Source of the DNA: Thermohalobaculum sp039513195
GTDB lineage: Bacteria; Pseudomonadota; Alphaproteobacteria; Rhodobacterales; Rhodobacteraceae
Direction: 5' to 3'
Length of the DNA stretch: 64,000 nt
Assembly (NCBI GenBank): GCA_039513195.1
Contig: JBCCRM010000019.1
Location: 1 to 64,000 of the forward strand
This document shows, in pieces, positions 26,453 to 34,805 of the stretch (positions are counted from its first letter, which is position 1; every line of letters starts with the position of its first letter). The notes beneath the pieces were generated by a model. It had not been told where the DNA came from and did no database searches. It saw only the letters and a program-made list of their open reading frames with translations. The position numbers were made by a program, and so were the translations under genes.

Positions 26453-26502
26453 ACGGCGCCGCAATAACGCAGCCCCGGGCGCATCTCAAGCACTGAGACA
26501 GC

Positions 26503-27111
26503 TTAACCCGGATCCGGCGCCTCGGCCTCGTCGCTCACAGCGGCTTCCCAGAGGCGCAACTCCGCGACCATCAGCCCACGGGGTCCACGGAACGTGCGCA
26601 CCGCCATCCCTTCGCCGCTAGAAAGGTCCTGGAACCCACAGCGGCGCACGGTCTCCATGTGGACGAAAACATCCTCAGCTCGGCCGAAGATGTTCACGAA
26701 GCCAAAGCCCTTTTGCTTGTCGAACCACTTCACCCTGGCGGGTTCCAGTGGTCCGGCCTCGACGTTCGGGCCGAGGAACTCCGTCGGCCGCGCACTATCT
26801 GCGAACCCAGCCGCGATCGCGGCCGGTTCCGGCTCGGGCTCTTCGACCTCGAGCAGCTGGTGGGCGTTCATGCCACGGGCGCCTTGATGAGAAATCACGC
26901 GGACGCGCGATCCTTCCGTCAGGGCCATTTTCCCGAAGGCTCTTACGCACGACGCGTGGACCATGATATCCCCGCCGCCGCCCTCCGGAACAATAAACCC
27001 ATACCCTTTCACAGCGTCGTACCATTTCACATGGCCACTCACCACCAGACCGGGACCAGTCTCCTTATCGGACAATTCGATGCCTCGTATTCTGCCCACC
27101 CCCACGTCCAC
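26503..27111 (-). CDS. protein with two cold-shock domains
   Basis: Up to 202 aa. Two CSDs separated by an acidic Pro/Glu linker: the first has GHVKWYDAVKGYGFIVPEGGGGDIMVHAS, the second ARVKWFDKQKGFGFVNIFGRAEDVFVHMETV, each with the RNP1/RNP2-type aromatic strands that bind single-stranded RNA/DNA. Probably a nucleic-acid chaperone. The start is uncertain: the best promoter places the transcript start at about 27110, which makes the GTG at 27111 unlikely; a TTG at 27075 with CGAGG upstream is a better candidate. Divergent from the lipoprotein gene. Confidence 0.88.
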   Translation of the reverse strand: MDVGVGRIRGIELSDKETGPGLVVSGHVKWYDAVKGYGFIVPEGGGGDIMVHASCVRAFGKMALTEGSRVRVISHQGARGMNAHQLLEVEEPEPEPAAIAAGFADSARPTEFLGPNVEAGPLEPARVKWFDKQKGFGFVNIFGRAEDVFVHMETVRRCGFQDLSSGEGMAVRTFRGPRGLMVAELRLWEAAVSDEAEAPDPG

Positions 27112-27116
27112 GCACG

Positions 27117-27145
27117 AGTATATTTCCGCAACGCAGCCGCCTCAA
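27117..27145 (-). promoter_or_regulatory. predicted sigma-70 promoter of the cold-shock-domain gene
   Basis: On the minus strand TTGAGG (27140-27145), 17 bp, TATACT (27117-27122), in an AT-rich patch between divergent genes. Transcription would begin near 27110. Confidence 0.5.
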
Positions 27146-27195
27146 TTAAATTTTGTCTTGATTTTCAATAGAGCACAACAGCAATTAAACCCCAG

Positions 27196-28074
27196 ATGCA
27201 AGTGATTCGCTGTTTCCTAAAAAGGCGTGTGGTGCGGTGCGTTGGGGCGGTCTCTTTGACCACCCTGGTCGTCGCCTGCTCGCCCCAAGCCGTGGATCTG
27301 ACCGCATTGAGGCAGAGCCCGCCAGCCGAGACTAACGAGGCAAGATTCCTGGTTTTGGAATCCCCTCCAACGCTGGACGCACGCTCCACAGCCGATTTGG
27401 GGACCCTTCGCGACCGTCTCGACCGCCTCTCCGACGAGCGGTTGGCAAGCCGCACAGAAGCGCGGCGCGTGGCGGCAGACGCACTGCCCTATCTGTCAAG
27501 TTCGCCAGAGGGGTTGGCCTTTCTGGCCATGGCCGCACCGCGGGCCCTGGCGCGCGGAAAACCGGCAGAAGCCTGTCCCGCGATCGGGATCGCGAGCAAC
27601 AGCAACCGGACCGAAGCGGTCACGAGCGCCATACGTCAATGCCTCCGGCGTCTTGAGCCGTCGCACAGGTCCTGCGGCTGCGAGGTCATCGCCTATGACG
27701 ACGTGCTCGCCGTGCCGCGGGCCGAGGTGGCCTACGCGACCGGCACCACGGCGCGTTTGCGCGCACCGGAGCTCGGGCTCGATGCTATTCTGGTGGCCGA
27801 GGACGAGCTCGACGGCTCGACCCTGCTCCGCGATCTTTCTGGGCCTGTGGCGCGGCTGACACCAGACGGGTCGATGATGCGCCTGGTGTTCGAGGATGAC
27901 CGCGGCGTTTTCGAGGGCCGCGCCATAGCGGAAGGCTTCCGCCGCGGGCGGCTCGCGCAGCGGATCTATGCCCGGGACGAGCAGGGGCGCCGGTTGAGTT
28001 TGCTGATCGGCTTCGCACCAAGTGAACTTGCGCAAAGCGCCGGGGCTTGGCTCGCCTTCCCACCGGAAGGCTAA
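27196..28074 (+). CDS. hypothetical lipoprotein
   Basis: 292 aa. An N-terminal basic stretch and hydrophobic core (RCVGAVSLTTLVVAC) end in a plausible lipobox with Cys at residue 28, predicting a lipid-anchored periplasmic protein. No conserved domain recognised. A predicted helical region (residues about 60-125) is followed by a Cys-containing segment (CPAIGIASN...QCLRRLEPSHRSCGCEVIAYDDVLAV) and a beta-rich C-terminal half (LIGFAPSELAQSAGAWLAFPPEG). Stands alone between divergent and convergent neighbours. Confidence 0.75.
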   Translation: MQVIRCFLKRRVVRCVGAVSLTTLVVACSPQAVDLTALRQSPPAETNEARFLVLESPPTLDARSTADLGTLRDRLDRLSDERLASRTEARRVAADALPYLSSSPEGLAFLAMAAPRALARGKPAEACPAIGIASNSNRTEAVTSAIRQCLRRLEPSHRSCGCEVIAYDDVLAVPRAEVAYATGTTARLRAPELGLDAILVAEDELDGSTLLRDLSGPVARLTPDGSMMRLVFEDDRGVFEGRAIAEGFRRGRLAQRIYARDEQGRRLSLLIGFAPSELAQSAGAWLAFPPEG

Positions 28075-28103
28075 GCCCGAAGGGAAGCGATTAGGCGACC
28101 CGC

Positions 28104-28550
28104 TTAGTGGATGGGACAACCGCCCATATCACCGCGGGCCCGGGACCAGAGCTGGCTAGAGCCGAATAGCGAGATCCCGGCATAGCCACGCACTTCGAGC
28201 CGCCCATCCTGCTTGATCCGCAGCAACGCAGAGTAGCGCTTGCCGTTGCGCGGGTTGCGGATATTGCCATCGTCCCACTGGCCGTTGCTCGACCGCGAAA
28301 ACCCCTCGGCCAGCGAGTAACCGCAAAGCGGCTGGCCCGCAGCACCGATTTTCGGTTGCCCGGTTTCGTCCAGCGGCTCCTTCAACCAAACCATTCGGCC
28401 ACAGACGCTGTTGCCGCACGGCACAATCTGGACGATAGCGCGGTTGTTCTCAGTAAACCAGTAGCCGACTACCGGGTCCGTGGCCGATACGGCAACCGCT
28501 GGCAACAGCGCCAACAACGCCGCCACGATGAAGGAGGGTCGCCAATTCAT
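28104..28550 (-). CDS. DUF2147 periplasmic protein
   Basis: 148 aa from ATG 28550 (signal peptide MNWRPSFIVAALLALLPAVAVSA). DUF2147 hallmarks: VVGYWFTENNRAIVQIVPCGNSVCGRMVWL, then GNIRNPRNGKRYSALLRI and LEVRGYAGISLFGSSQLWSR. Beta-barrel-like small exported protein; function unknown, sometimes linked to polyhydroxyalkanoate or fatty-acid contexts. The Cys pair in PCGNSVCG may form a disulfide. Convergent with the lipoprotein gene. Confidence 0.88.
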   Translation of the reverse strand: MNWRPSFIVAALLALLPAVAVSATDPVVGYWFTENNRAIVQIVPCGNSVCGRMVWLKEPLDETGQPKIGAAGQPLCGYSLAEGFSRSSNGQWDDGNIRNPRNGKRYSALLRIKQDGRLEVRGYAGISLFGSSQLWSRARGDMGGCPIH

Positions 28551-28758
28551 TGCCCAATCCACCTGTCCCAAGGCGAGCATCCTGGCCTCTGCGGCCATTC
28601 GCTCAGACGAATAAGTCCGGGCGAGCCTTGTCTCAAGGGCCGCTCTCGCTATGGTGACGATTGCTGGTTAACGATGCGTCTCTTGCGGTTCCAGCGTTGC
28701 ATTAGGGCCATAGTTTCGCCTCGCCTCGGCCGGGCGCGCTGCAAGGATCTGCCACACT

Positions 28759-30570
28759 ATGTTCCAGGACTTCGAGTCGCGGTCCTCGCCGGATGCCTGC
28801 GCAGCCCGACTTGCCGCGTTGCGGTCGCAGCTTCGTGACCAAGGAGCGGATGGATTCGTGGTTCCGCGAGCGGACGCGCATCAGGCCGAGACGGTGGCTC
28901 CGCGGGACGAGCGGCTCGGCTGGCTGACCGGGTTCACAGGCTCGGCGGGCAGCGCGATTGTCCTTTTGGACCGTGCGGCGCTCTTCATTGATGGCCGTTA
29001 CACGCTACAGGCTGCGGCGCAGACCGACACAGCGCTGTTCGAGGTGGTGGCGATCCATGAACGCTCGACGCAAGAGTGGATCCGCACCGAGTTGCCTGCG
29101 GGGACCCGCCTCGCCTATGATCCATGGCTGCACGGCAAGACCGAAATCGACAAGCTCGCCGCGGCAGTGAAGGCCGCCAAAGGCGAGTTGGTCCCGCTCT
29201 CCGACAATCCGGTTGATCTTGCCTGGGACGACCAGCCGCCAGCGCCTGCCGGCGCAGTGTCGGTCCACCCGGCGGATCTCGCTGGGGATACGGCGGCGGA
29301 GAAACGGGCCAGGCTCGCTGCGGTCTTGACGGAAGACGGATTGAGCGCTGCCGTTATGACCGCGCCAGAGAGCTTTTGTTGGCTGCTCAACATCCGCGGA
29401 TCAGACCTCGCCCGCTCGCCGGTCGCACAGGGTTTTGCGGTGCTCCTGCAGGACGGCCGGGTGCGTCTGCATATGGAGCCGGACAAGATCGATGGCGATG
29501 TCCGGGCGCATCTGGGCGAGGATGTGATCATCAGCCCAATCGCCGATTTCGCCCAGACGCTCTCGGGCCTGACCGGGCGCGTACGCCTCGACCGCGGCTC
29601 ATGCCCCATGGCGGTGGCGGAGATACTCAAGGGCACGAGTGCTCAAATCGACTGGGGCCGCGACCCGATTATGGGGGCGAAGGCCCGCAAGACCGAGGCG
29701 GAGCGCCAGGGCATGCGCGCCGCCCATCGGCGCGACGGGGCCGCGATGGCCCGGTTCCTCGCCTGGCTCGACGGCGCCGCGCCCTCGGGCAGCCTTACCG
29801 AGATCGATGTGGTGCAAAAGCTCGAAGCCTTCCGGCGCGAGACCGGTGCGCTCCTAGACATCTCCTTCGACACCATCTGCGGCTCTGGTCCGAATGGCGC
29901 GATTGTCCATTACCGCGTTAATCGGGAGACGAACCGAACCATCGTCCCAGGCGATCTGCTGCTGGTCGACAGCGGCGGGCAATACCGTGACGGCACCACC
30001 GACATCACGCGCACCATGGCGACAGGCCGGGTTGAAGGAGACGCGGCGCGCCTCTTCACGCTGGTACTGAAGGGGATGGTCGCCGTCTCCCGCGCTCGCT
30101 TCCCAGCGAAGGCAACGGGGCGCGAGCTCGACCCGTTGGCACGGCGCGCGTTGTGGGCGGCAGGGCTCGACTACGATCATGGAACAGGCCACGGCGTCGG
30201 CGCGTACCTAAACGTCCATGAGGGGCCGGCGAGCCTCTCGCGCCGCGGCGGCGACGTGGCGCTAGAGCCTGGGATGATCCTCTCGAACGAGCCCGGCTGC
30301 TACCGGAATGGGCAGTTCGGGATTCGCATCGAGAATCTGGTTCTGGTCCGAGAGCCGGAGCCGGTACCTGGCGGCGAGCGGGAGATGCTTTGGCTCGAAA
30401 CCCTGACGCTGGCGCCTATCGACCGGCGGCTGGTGGTCCTCGATCTGCTGGAGCGGGAGGAGCGCGCCTGGCTCGACGGCTACCACGCGCGGGTCCTGGA
30501 AGAGATCGTACCGCTGGTGGATGCGGAAACGGCGGCCTGGCTCACTGAGGCGTGCGCACCGCTCGGCTGA
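28759..30570 (+). CDS. aminopeptidase P family metallopeptidase (M24B)
   Basis: 603 aa, the three-domain eukaryote-like form. Two creatinase-type N-terminal domains (first with GFTGSAGSAIVLLDRAALFIDGRYTLQA) precede the pita-bread catalytic domain. Metal ligands are visible: Asp in LLVDSGGQYRDGTTDITRT, His in HGTGHGVGAYLNVHEGP, Glu in SNEPGCYRNGQFGIRIENL. Removes N-terminal residues before proline, a step in peptide recycling. No signal peptide, so cytoplasmic. Co-directional with the DUF427 gene 36 bp downstream. Confidence 0.94.
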   Translation: MFQDFESRSSPDACAARLAALRSQLRDQGADGFVVPRADAHQAETVAPRDERLGWLTGFTGSAGSAIVLLDRAALFIDGRYTLQAAAQTDTALFEVVAIHERSTQEWIRTELPAGTRLAYDPWLHGKTEIDKLAAAVKAAKGELVPLSDNPVDLAWDDQPPAPAGAVSVHPADLAGDTAAEKRARLAAVLTEDGLSAAVMTAPESFCWLLNIRGSDLARSPVAQGFAVLLQDGRVRLHMEPDKIDGDVRAHLGEDVIISPIADFAQTLSGLTGRVRLDRGSCPMAVAEILKGTSAQIDWGRDPIMGAKARKTEAERQGMRAAHRRDGAAMARFLAWLDGAAPSGSLTEIDVVQKLEAFRRETGALLDISFDTICGSGPNGAIVHYRVNRETNRTIVPGDLLLVDSGGQYRDGTTDITRTMATGRVEGDAARLFTLVLKGMVAVSRARFPAKATGRELDPLARRALWAAGLDYDHGTGHGVGAYLNVHEGPASLSRRGGDVALEPGMILSNEPGCYRNGQFGIRIENLVLVREPEPVPGGEREMLWLETLTLAPIDRRLVVLDLLEREERAWLDGYHARVLEEIVPLVDAETAAWLTEACAPLG

Positions 30571-30606
30571 TTGACCAAACAACACGCGTATCGGGGGACA
30601 AACCGG

Positions 30607-30951
30607 ATGGCAGGAAAAATGACGATTACGCCCGCGGGGCGGCCTGTAGTGCTGCGCGCAGGCGGCGCGGTCCTGGCGGAGACGAGCCACGCCTTGGTCT
30701 TGACCGAAAACGGCTATCCGCCAGTCTATTACCTCCCGCGGGAGGATGTGGGGATGGAGTTTCTCGACCGCTCCGAAAAGGTGACCGCCTGCCCGCATAA
30801 GGGCGAGGCGACCCACTACGATATCGTTGCAAAATCCGGGCCGATTCGGGATGCGGCCTGGTCCTACGAGGCGCCCAAACCCGGGGCGGAGGCGATTGCC
30901 GGGTATCTTGCCTTCTACCCCTCAGAGCGCGTGGCAGTGGAGGAGCTTTGA
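30607..30951 (+). CDS. DUF427 domain protein
   Basis: 114 aa from ATG 30607 (GGGGGA upstream); an ATG at 30619 is an alternative. Characteristic TENGYPPVYYLPREDV, CPHKGEATHYDI and AAWSYEAPKPGAEAIAGYLAFYPSERVAVE. A small globular beta-rich protein of unknown biochemical role. Probably co-transcribed with the aminopeptidase. Confidence 0.9.
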   Translation: MAGKMTITPAGRPVVLRAGGAVLAETSHALVLTENGYPPVYYLPREDVGMEFLDRSEKVTACPHKGEATHYDIVAKSGPIRDAAWSYEAPKPGAEAIAGYLAFYPSERVAVEEL

Positions 30952-30962
30952 GCCCGCATCGC

Positions 30963-31720
30963 CTACAGAGGGTCGAGGAACACCAGCGTCTTCAGCGGCA
31001 AGTAGCAACACGAGGCGCAAAGGGTCCAGACTGCCGTCTCGACAAGGGTGGCGATGCAGGCATGGTCGTGGAACAGGTCGATCAACCTTCGCACCCCTAG
31101 ATCGAGGCCCGCCAGCCAGCTAGGCAGCGGCGCCGAACCCAGTCCTGCAAGCATCGCCTGCCGTGGCGCCAGCACGCTCGAAACGATCAGCGGGCCGTTC
31201 ACAGCGGCTTCGGTTAGCGTCCTAACCAGATCGCGGAACCGCCACAGGCTGCGGTAAGGGCAGCACACGGGGTATCGGCCAGCGGTGGCCTGTCATGGCG
31301 CCAAGCTGGCCTGGGACCAAGGCGTGGCGGGTCCGCTTCAACGTGGTGCCGATAACTGGCCCAGCAGTTGGACGCGACCCCAACCGAATGGCGAAACCCA
31401 GACCCTCCCCGATCAAAAATCGACGGCGCTGCCTGTCGGGATCATCTTGATCGAAAGACGCGGACAAGCTGCCCTCAATCCCGGCAAAGACGGTTCCGCG
31501 CACTTCCAACCGAAGACCTTCGATCTCGTGACGCGGAATAGCCCGCCGGGCCTCCGTGGCCTTGAGCCTCCAGGGCGATTGCTCGAACAGCCGGGTGCCG
31601 AGTTCCGCTTGCAGCCCCGCCATCGCGCAGAAGACTGAGGACGGGTCAAGTCGCTTTCGGGTCCACGGCGGCAACGCTGCCCAGGCGCCGCACGGCGACG
31701 AAGAGGGACAGCGATGACCC
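30963..31720 (-). pseudogene. decayed LysR-family transcriptional regulator
   Basis: Three different minus-strand frames together spell one LysR protein. N-terminus SSLSLFVAVRRLGSVAAVDP (about 31720-31665), then a frame change into LDPSSVFCAMAGLQAELGTRLFEQ (about 31645-31575), the HTH and its following helix; the effector-domain piece FAIRLGSRPTAGPVIGTTLKRT (about 31395-31330); and, after another shift, the C-terminus SLWRFRDLV...APRQAMLAGLGSAPLPSWLAGLDLGVRRLIDLFHDHA (about 31250-31050). Part of the middle of the protein is missing or too diverged to see. At least two frameshifts, so no functional product. Not recognised as a gene by single-frame reading. Confidence 0.75.
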
Positions 31721-32282
31721 GAGCAGCAGTGCTCGGCCTCGGCGCCGGGCGCCCAAGGCTTCTGGAGACCGCGGCGGCGGGAAGCCGCACGCAGGCGGGT
31801 GTCGGGCGGCCAATCGTCTTCCTCGCAGCACCCCCGGGGGCGCCGCAAACCGTGCGCCTGCCGCGCACCGTTATGGGCCCGACCAAAGTCCGGCTCGGAC
31901 GTGTGGGAACACGCACGGCATGCAGCTCGCAGTTAACGCGCTGTCGGCGAGCCAGGCGGCAGCAATCCGGGACCTGTTGGCCATGCTCAAGCACAAGGGT
32001 CCCGGCCGCGATAGTGTACTCAGATTTGTCGAGGCTCTGCCGGTGACGGGCCGAGCCGCTGCCAGTGCAGGGGCACTGATGCTTGCGGGCAAAACCGACC
32101 CCCCGGGTCCAGTTGCGCGGGTCGAAAAGGATCCCGCCCATGCCGCTGAGGCGGCGGAGGGCCATGTCCCGCTGACCGAGGCGGTGCGTGGCCAAGACGC
32201 GAAGGCAATCGCCAGGGTTCGCGGAGATCTGAACATCGGCGCGGTTGTAGTCCAGCCCAGGCACCTTGCGAAGGCGGGTACA
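31721..32282. other. non-coding or decayed stretch without recognisable gene
   Basis: No frame on either strand gives a recognisable protein; the open frames (for example plus 31920-32669) are stop-poor shadows. It lies between the LysR remnant and palindromic element copy 3, and may be further debris of the same decayed locus. Confidence 0.4.
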
Positions 32283-32366
32283 GGGGCGGGCCGAGGCTGT
32301 GGGCCTCCCCGCCATCGGCCAGCCGTTCGCCGGTTTCCGGTGGGTGGGTGGGCCTCGGCCCGCCCC
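32283..32366 (+). repeat. palindromic element copy 3 (84 bp)
   Basis: Perfect 15-bp arms GGGGCGGGCCGAGGC (32283-32297) and its reverse complement (32352-32366). Family core present: CCGAGGCTGTGGGC near the left and GGTGGGTGGGTGGGCCTCGG on the right. Ends 18 bp before the stop of the ClC gene on the other strand. Confidence 0.8.
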
Positions 32367-32384
32367 CAATCCCCCGACTGGTCG

Positions 32385-34082
32385 TCAAGCATGCTCCTCG
32401 CGGAGCTCCTCCTCCAGGGCCCGGTTATAGGCCCGCAGCGCATCGCCTATGAACAGTGCACCGATCAGCTCCGGCTCGTTCTTCTCACCCGGCAAAGGCT
32501 CCTCGACGACAGGCAAAAACGTGCCCTTCAACTGATCCAGCATCGGCAACGCCTGCTCCAGCGTGTCGTTCGGGCGCAAATAGGCCCCCTGGGAAAAGAG
32601 GTCCCAGCACGCGGTGTCGGAAGCGCCGTTCTCCTGCCCTCGCAAGCGCATCAGGCCGGACACCTTTAGCGTGCTCTTCAGATATCCCTGCGGCCCCAGC
32701 GTGCAATTCACGCCCTGCTTCTCCAACTGGCAGAGGAAGAAGGACCGCACCCCGCATCGGTCTGAGATAACGCTGGCAAGCGACACGGTGATCATCACGG
32801 CGATCCCGGCCTGATAGTCGCCGGTCAGCTCGAACACGATCAGGGTCGACGAGATCGGCGCCCCCAACACCGCAGAGGCCACGGCGCCGAGCCCCGCCAG
32901 CGCATAGAGCCCCTGGCTGCCGACCACCGAGGGAAAGACATCGATCGCCACCGCGCCGAAGGCGGTTCCGAGCAGCGCGCCGACCATTAGCGCCGGCGAG
33001 AAAACGCCGCCTCCCATATGCCCGGCATAGGTGACCGCGACGGCCGCCACCTTGACCACCGCAAAGATCAGCGCCGTGGTAAAGGTCAATTGCGTGGTCA
33101 GTGCCAGGGTGGTCGTCTCATAACCGACGCCGATGATATGCGGGAATTGCAGGGCAATGACGCCCAGCACCGCTCCCGCCACGGCCGGGCGCAGCCAATT
33201 CGGAATGCCCGTCCTCCGCTGCAGCCGGGTCGCCTGCGCCTCCGCGAACAACAGCGATTTGGTCATCGCCACCGCCGCCAGTCCGCTGAGGATTCCCAGG
33301 ATCACAAAGCCCGGGATCTCCCAGTAAAAGCTCAGCGTGTGGGAAGGCAGCTCGTATTCGGTGATATCGCCGAAATAGAGGCGGCTGACGATCGCCGCCG
33401 CGACCGAGGAGATCACGATCGGCCCAAAGGCATGCAGCGCGTAGTGGCGCAGCACCACCTCGAGCGCGAACAGGGCGCCGGCAAGCGGCGCGTTAAAGCT
33501 GGCGGAAACAGCGGCGGCGGCGGCGCAGCCGAGGATGTCGCGCCCGGTGATGGCGCTCGCCCGCAACTTCTCCGACACCCAGGCGGCGAAAACGGCGCCG
33601 ATATGAACGGCGGGCCCCTCGCGCCCGGTTGAGCCCCCGGTCGAAAGCGTCACCAGGGCCGCCAGGGCCGAGGCGATGCCCGCCCGGCGATGCACCCGAC
33701 CGCCATGCAGGGCCGCTGCCTCGATCACATCCGCGATGCCGCGCGCCTTTCCATCCGGTGTTAGCGCGTTCAAGATCAAGCCCACAGCGAGTCCGCCGAG
33801 GATCGGGATCGGGAGCACGAGATACCAAGGCAGCGCCGCGACAACGGAGTGGATGATCTCATCGTCGGCCCCGTAAAACAGGGTCTGCAGTTCGGAGATA
33901 CCGACCCGAAATCCGGTCACCGCATAACCGACCGCGACGCCAACGATGATGGACAAGGGCCAGAGGGTGAGGATCTGGTGGAGTTTCAGCCGGCTCAGCT
34001 TCCAGCCCAGGACGCGCAGGCGCCGGGCCCCGATCTGCTGGCGCAGCCCGGCCCAGGGACGCGGATACTCTCCTTCAGACAT
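32385..34082 (-). CDS. ClC-family chloride channel/transporter with C-terminal CBS-like region
   Basis: 565 aa from ATG 34082 (MSEGEYPRPWAGL); the upstream open frame to 34169 covers a hairpin. The ClC ion-path motifs are seen: GSTGREGPAVHIG (gating Glu in GREGP), GGGVFSPALMVGA, and the inner helix ASAVLGAPISSTLIVFELTGDY. About ten membrane helices in residues 30-430. The C-terminal ~120 residues (YLRPNDTLEQALPMLDQLKGTFLPVVEE...LIGALFIGDALRAYN) look like a degenerate CBS pair. Whether it is a channel or an H+/Cl- exchanger cannot be settled without the proton-Glu position. Confidence 0.93.
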   Translation of the reverse strand: MSEGEYPRPWAGLRQQIGARRLRVLGWKLSRLKLHQILTLWPLSIIVGVAVGYAVTGFRVGISELQTLFYGADDEIIHSVVAALPWYLVLPIPILGGLAVGLILNALTPDGKARGIADVIEAAALHGGRVHRRAGIASALAALVTLSTGGSTGREGPAVHIGAVFAAWVSEKLRASAITGRDILGCAAAAAVSASFNAPLAGALFALEVVLRHYALHAFGPIVISSVAAAIVSRLYFGDITEYELPSHTLSFYWEIPGFVILGILSGLAAVAMTKSLLFAEAQATRLQRRTGIPNWLRPAVAGAVLGVIALQFPHIIGVGYETTTLALTTQLTFTTALIFAVVKVAAVAVTYAGHMGGGVFSPALMVGALLGTAFGAVAIDVFPSVVGSQGLYALAGLGAVASAVLGAPISSTLIVFELTGDYQAGIAVMITVSLASVISDRCGVRSFFLCQLEKQGVNCTLGPQGYLKSTLKVSGLMRLRGQENGASDTACWDLFSQGAYLRPNDTLEQALPMLDQLKGTFLPVVEEPLPGEKNEPELIGALFIGDALRAYNRALEEELREEHA

Positions 34083-34089
34083 ACAACCG

Positions 34090-34147
34090 GCCGACCCTTT
34101 CCCGCGCGCAAGCCTAGGCGCCTTCGCGTCTCCGCGAAAGGGTCGGC
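34090..34147. repeat. 12-bp perfect inverted repeat between the thioesterase and ClC genes
   Basis: GCCGACCCTTTC (34090-34101) and GAAAGGGTCGGC (34136-34147) with a 34-base G+C-rich loop. Lies between the stop of the thioesterase gene and the ClC start on the minus strand, so it may be a terminator, operator or mRNA-processing structure. No T-tract. Confidence 0.4.
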
Positions 34148-34202
34148 TGTCCCCGCGCCGCGATGTCACGGGTGGCGACGGCGAATCCGTCTCCCGAAGG
34201 GC

Positions 34203-34697
34203 TCACCCGCGGCGGCGAATGCCGATCGTGCGGCCCGCTTCCTCCGGCCGCGAAAGGGTGCAATGACCGGCCAACATCGCGTCGATGCGCGCTTGCGCCT
34301 GCGGCGGATAGGGGCTCGCCCGCCTCGCCGCCAGATCGACATTGATCGACAGGCTCTCATAGGTGGCCGCACGGGCCTCGTCGCGTTCCCGGATCAGGGC
34401 GCAGAAGATATGCACCCGCTTGGTATCGGCGTCGAGGAGCTGAAAGAGGCCGTGAAACGCCTCCCCCTCCACCAACTCAGCGAGATAAAAGATCTGCGAT
34501 TGCAGCGCCATAGGACCTTGCCGTGCCTCCCGCGCCGCGGTCTCGCCGATGCCGAGCGCCTCGTAGACCTCGTCGAGCGCACGGTCGAAGGCCATGGTGT
34601 AATAGGCGACATTCATATGGCCGTTATAGTCGATCCAGCCCGGTTCGACCCGCTGCGTGGCCGTCCGGATAAGCTGCGGTGCGGCATCCTTTGTCAT
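34203..34697 (-). CDS. thioesterase (4HBT-like, hot-dog fold)
   Basis: 164 aa from ATG 34697 (MTKDAAPQLIRTATQRVEPGWIDYNGHMNVAYYTMAFDRALDEVYEALGIG). The WIDYNGHMNVAYY hot-dog motif resembles carnitine/betainyl-CoA-type thioesterases (DYNGHM). Hydrolyses an acyl-CoA of unknown identity. A divergent 108-bp gap separates it from the D-lactate dehydrogenase-type gene. Confidence 0.88.
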   Translation of the reverse strand: MTKDAAPQLIRTATQRVEPGWIDYNGHMNVAYYTMAFDRALDEVYEALGIGETAAREARQGPMALQSQIFYLAELVEGEAFHGLFQLLDADTKRVHIFCALIRERDEARAATYESLSINVDLAARRASPYPPQAQARIDAMLAGHCTLSRPEEAGRTIGIRRRG

Positions 34698-34805
34698 GGG
34701 GCGGTGGTCCTCTCGGTTACGCACGCAGCTTAGATCGGCTAGGCTCACAGAGCAAAGCAAGGCCTTGCTGCGACGGGGCCGATGGGGTGGCGGGAGAGCA
34801 TAGCG

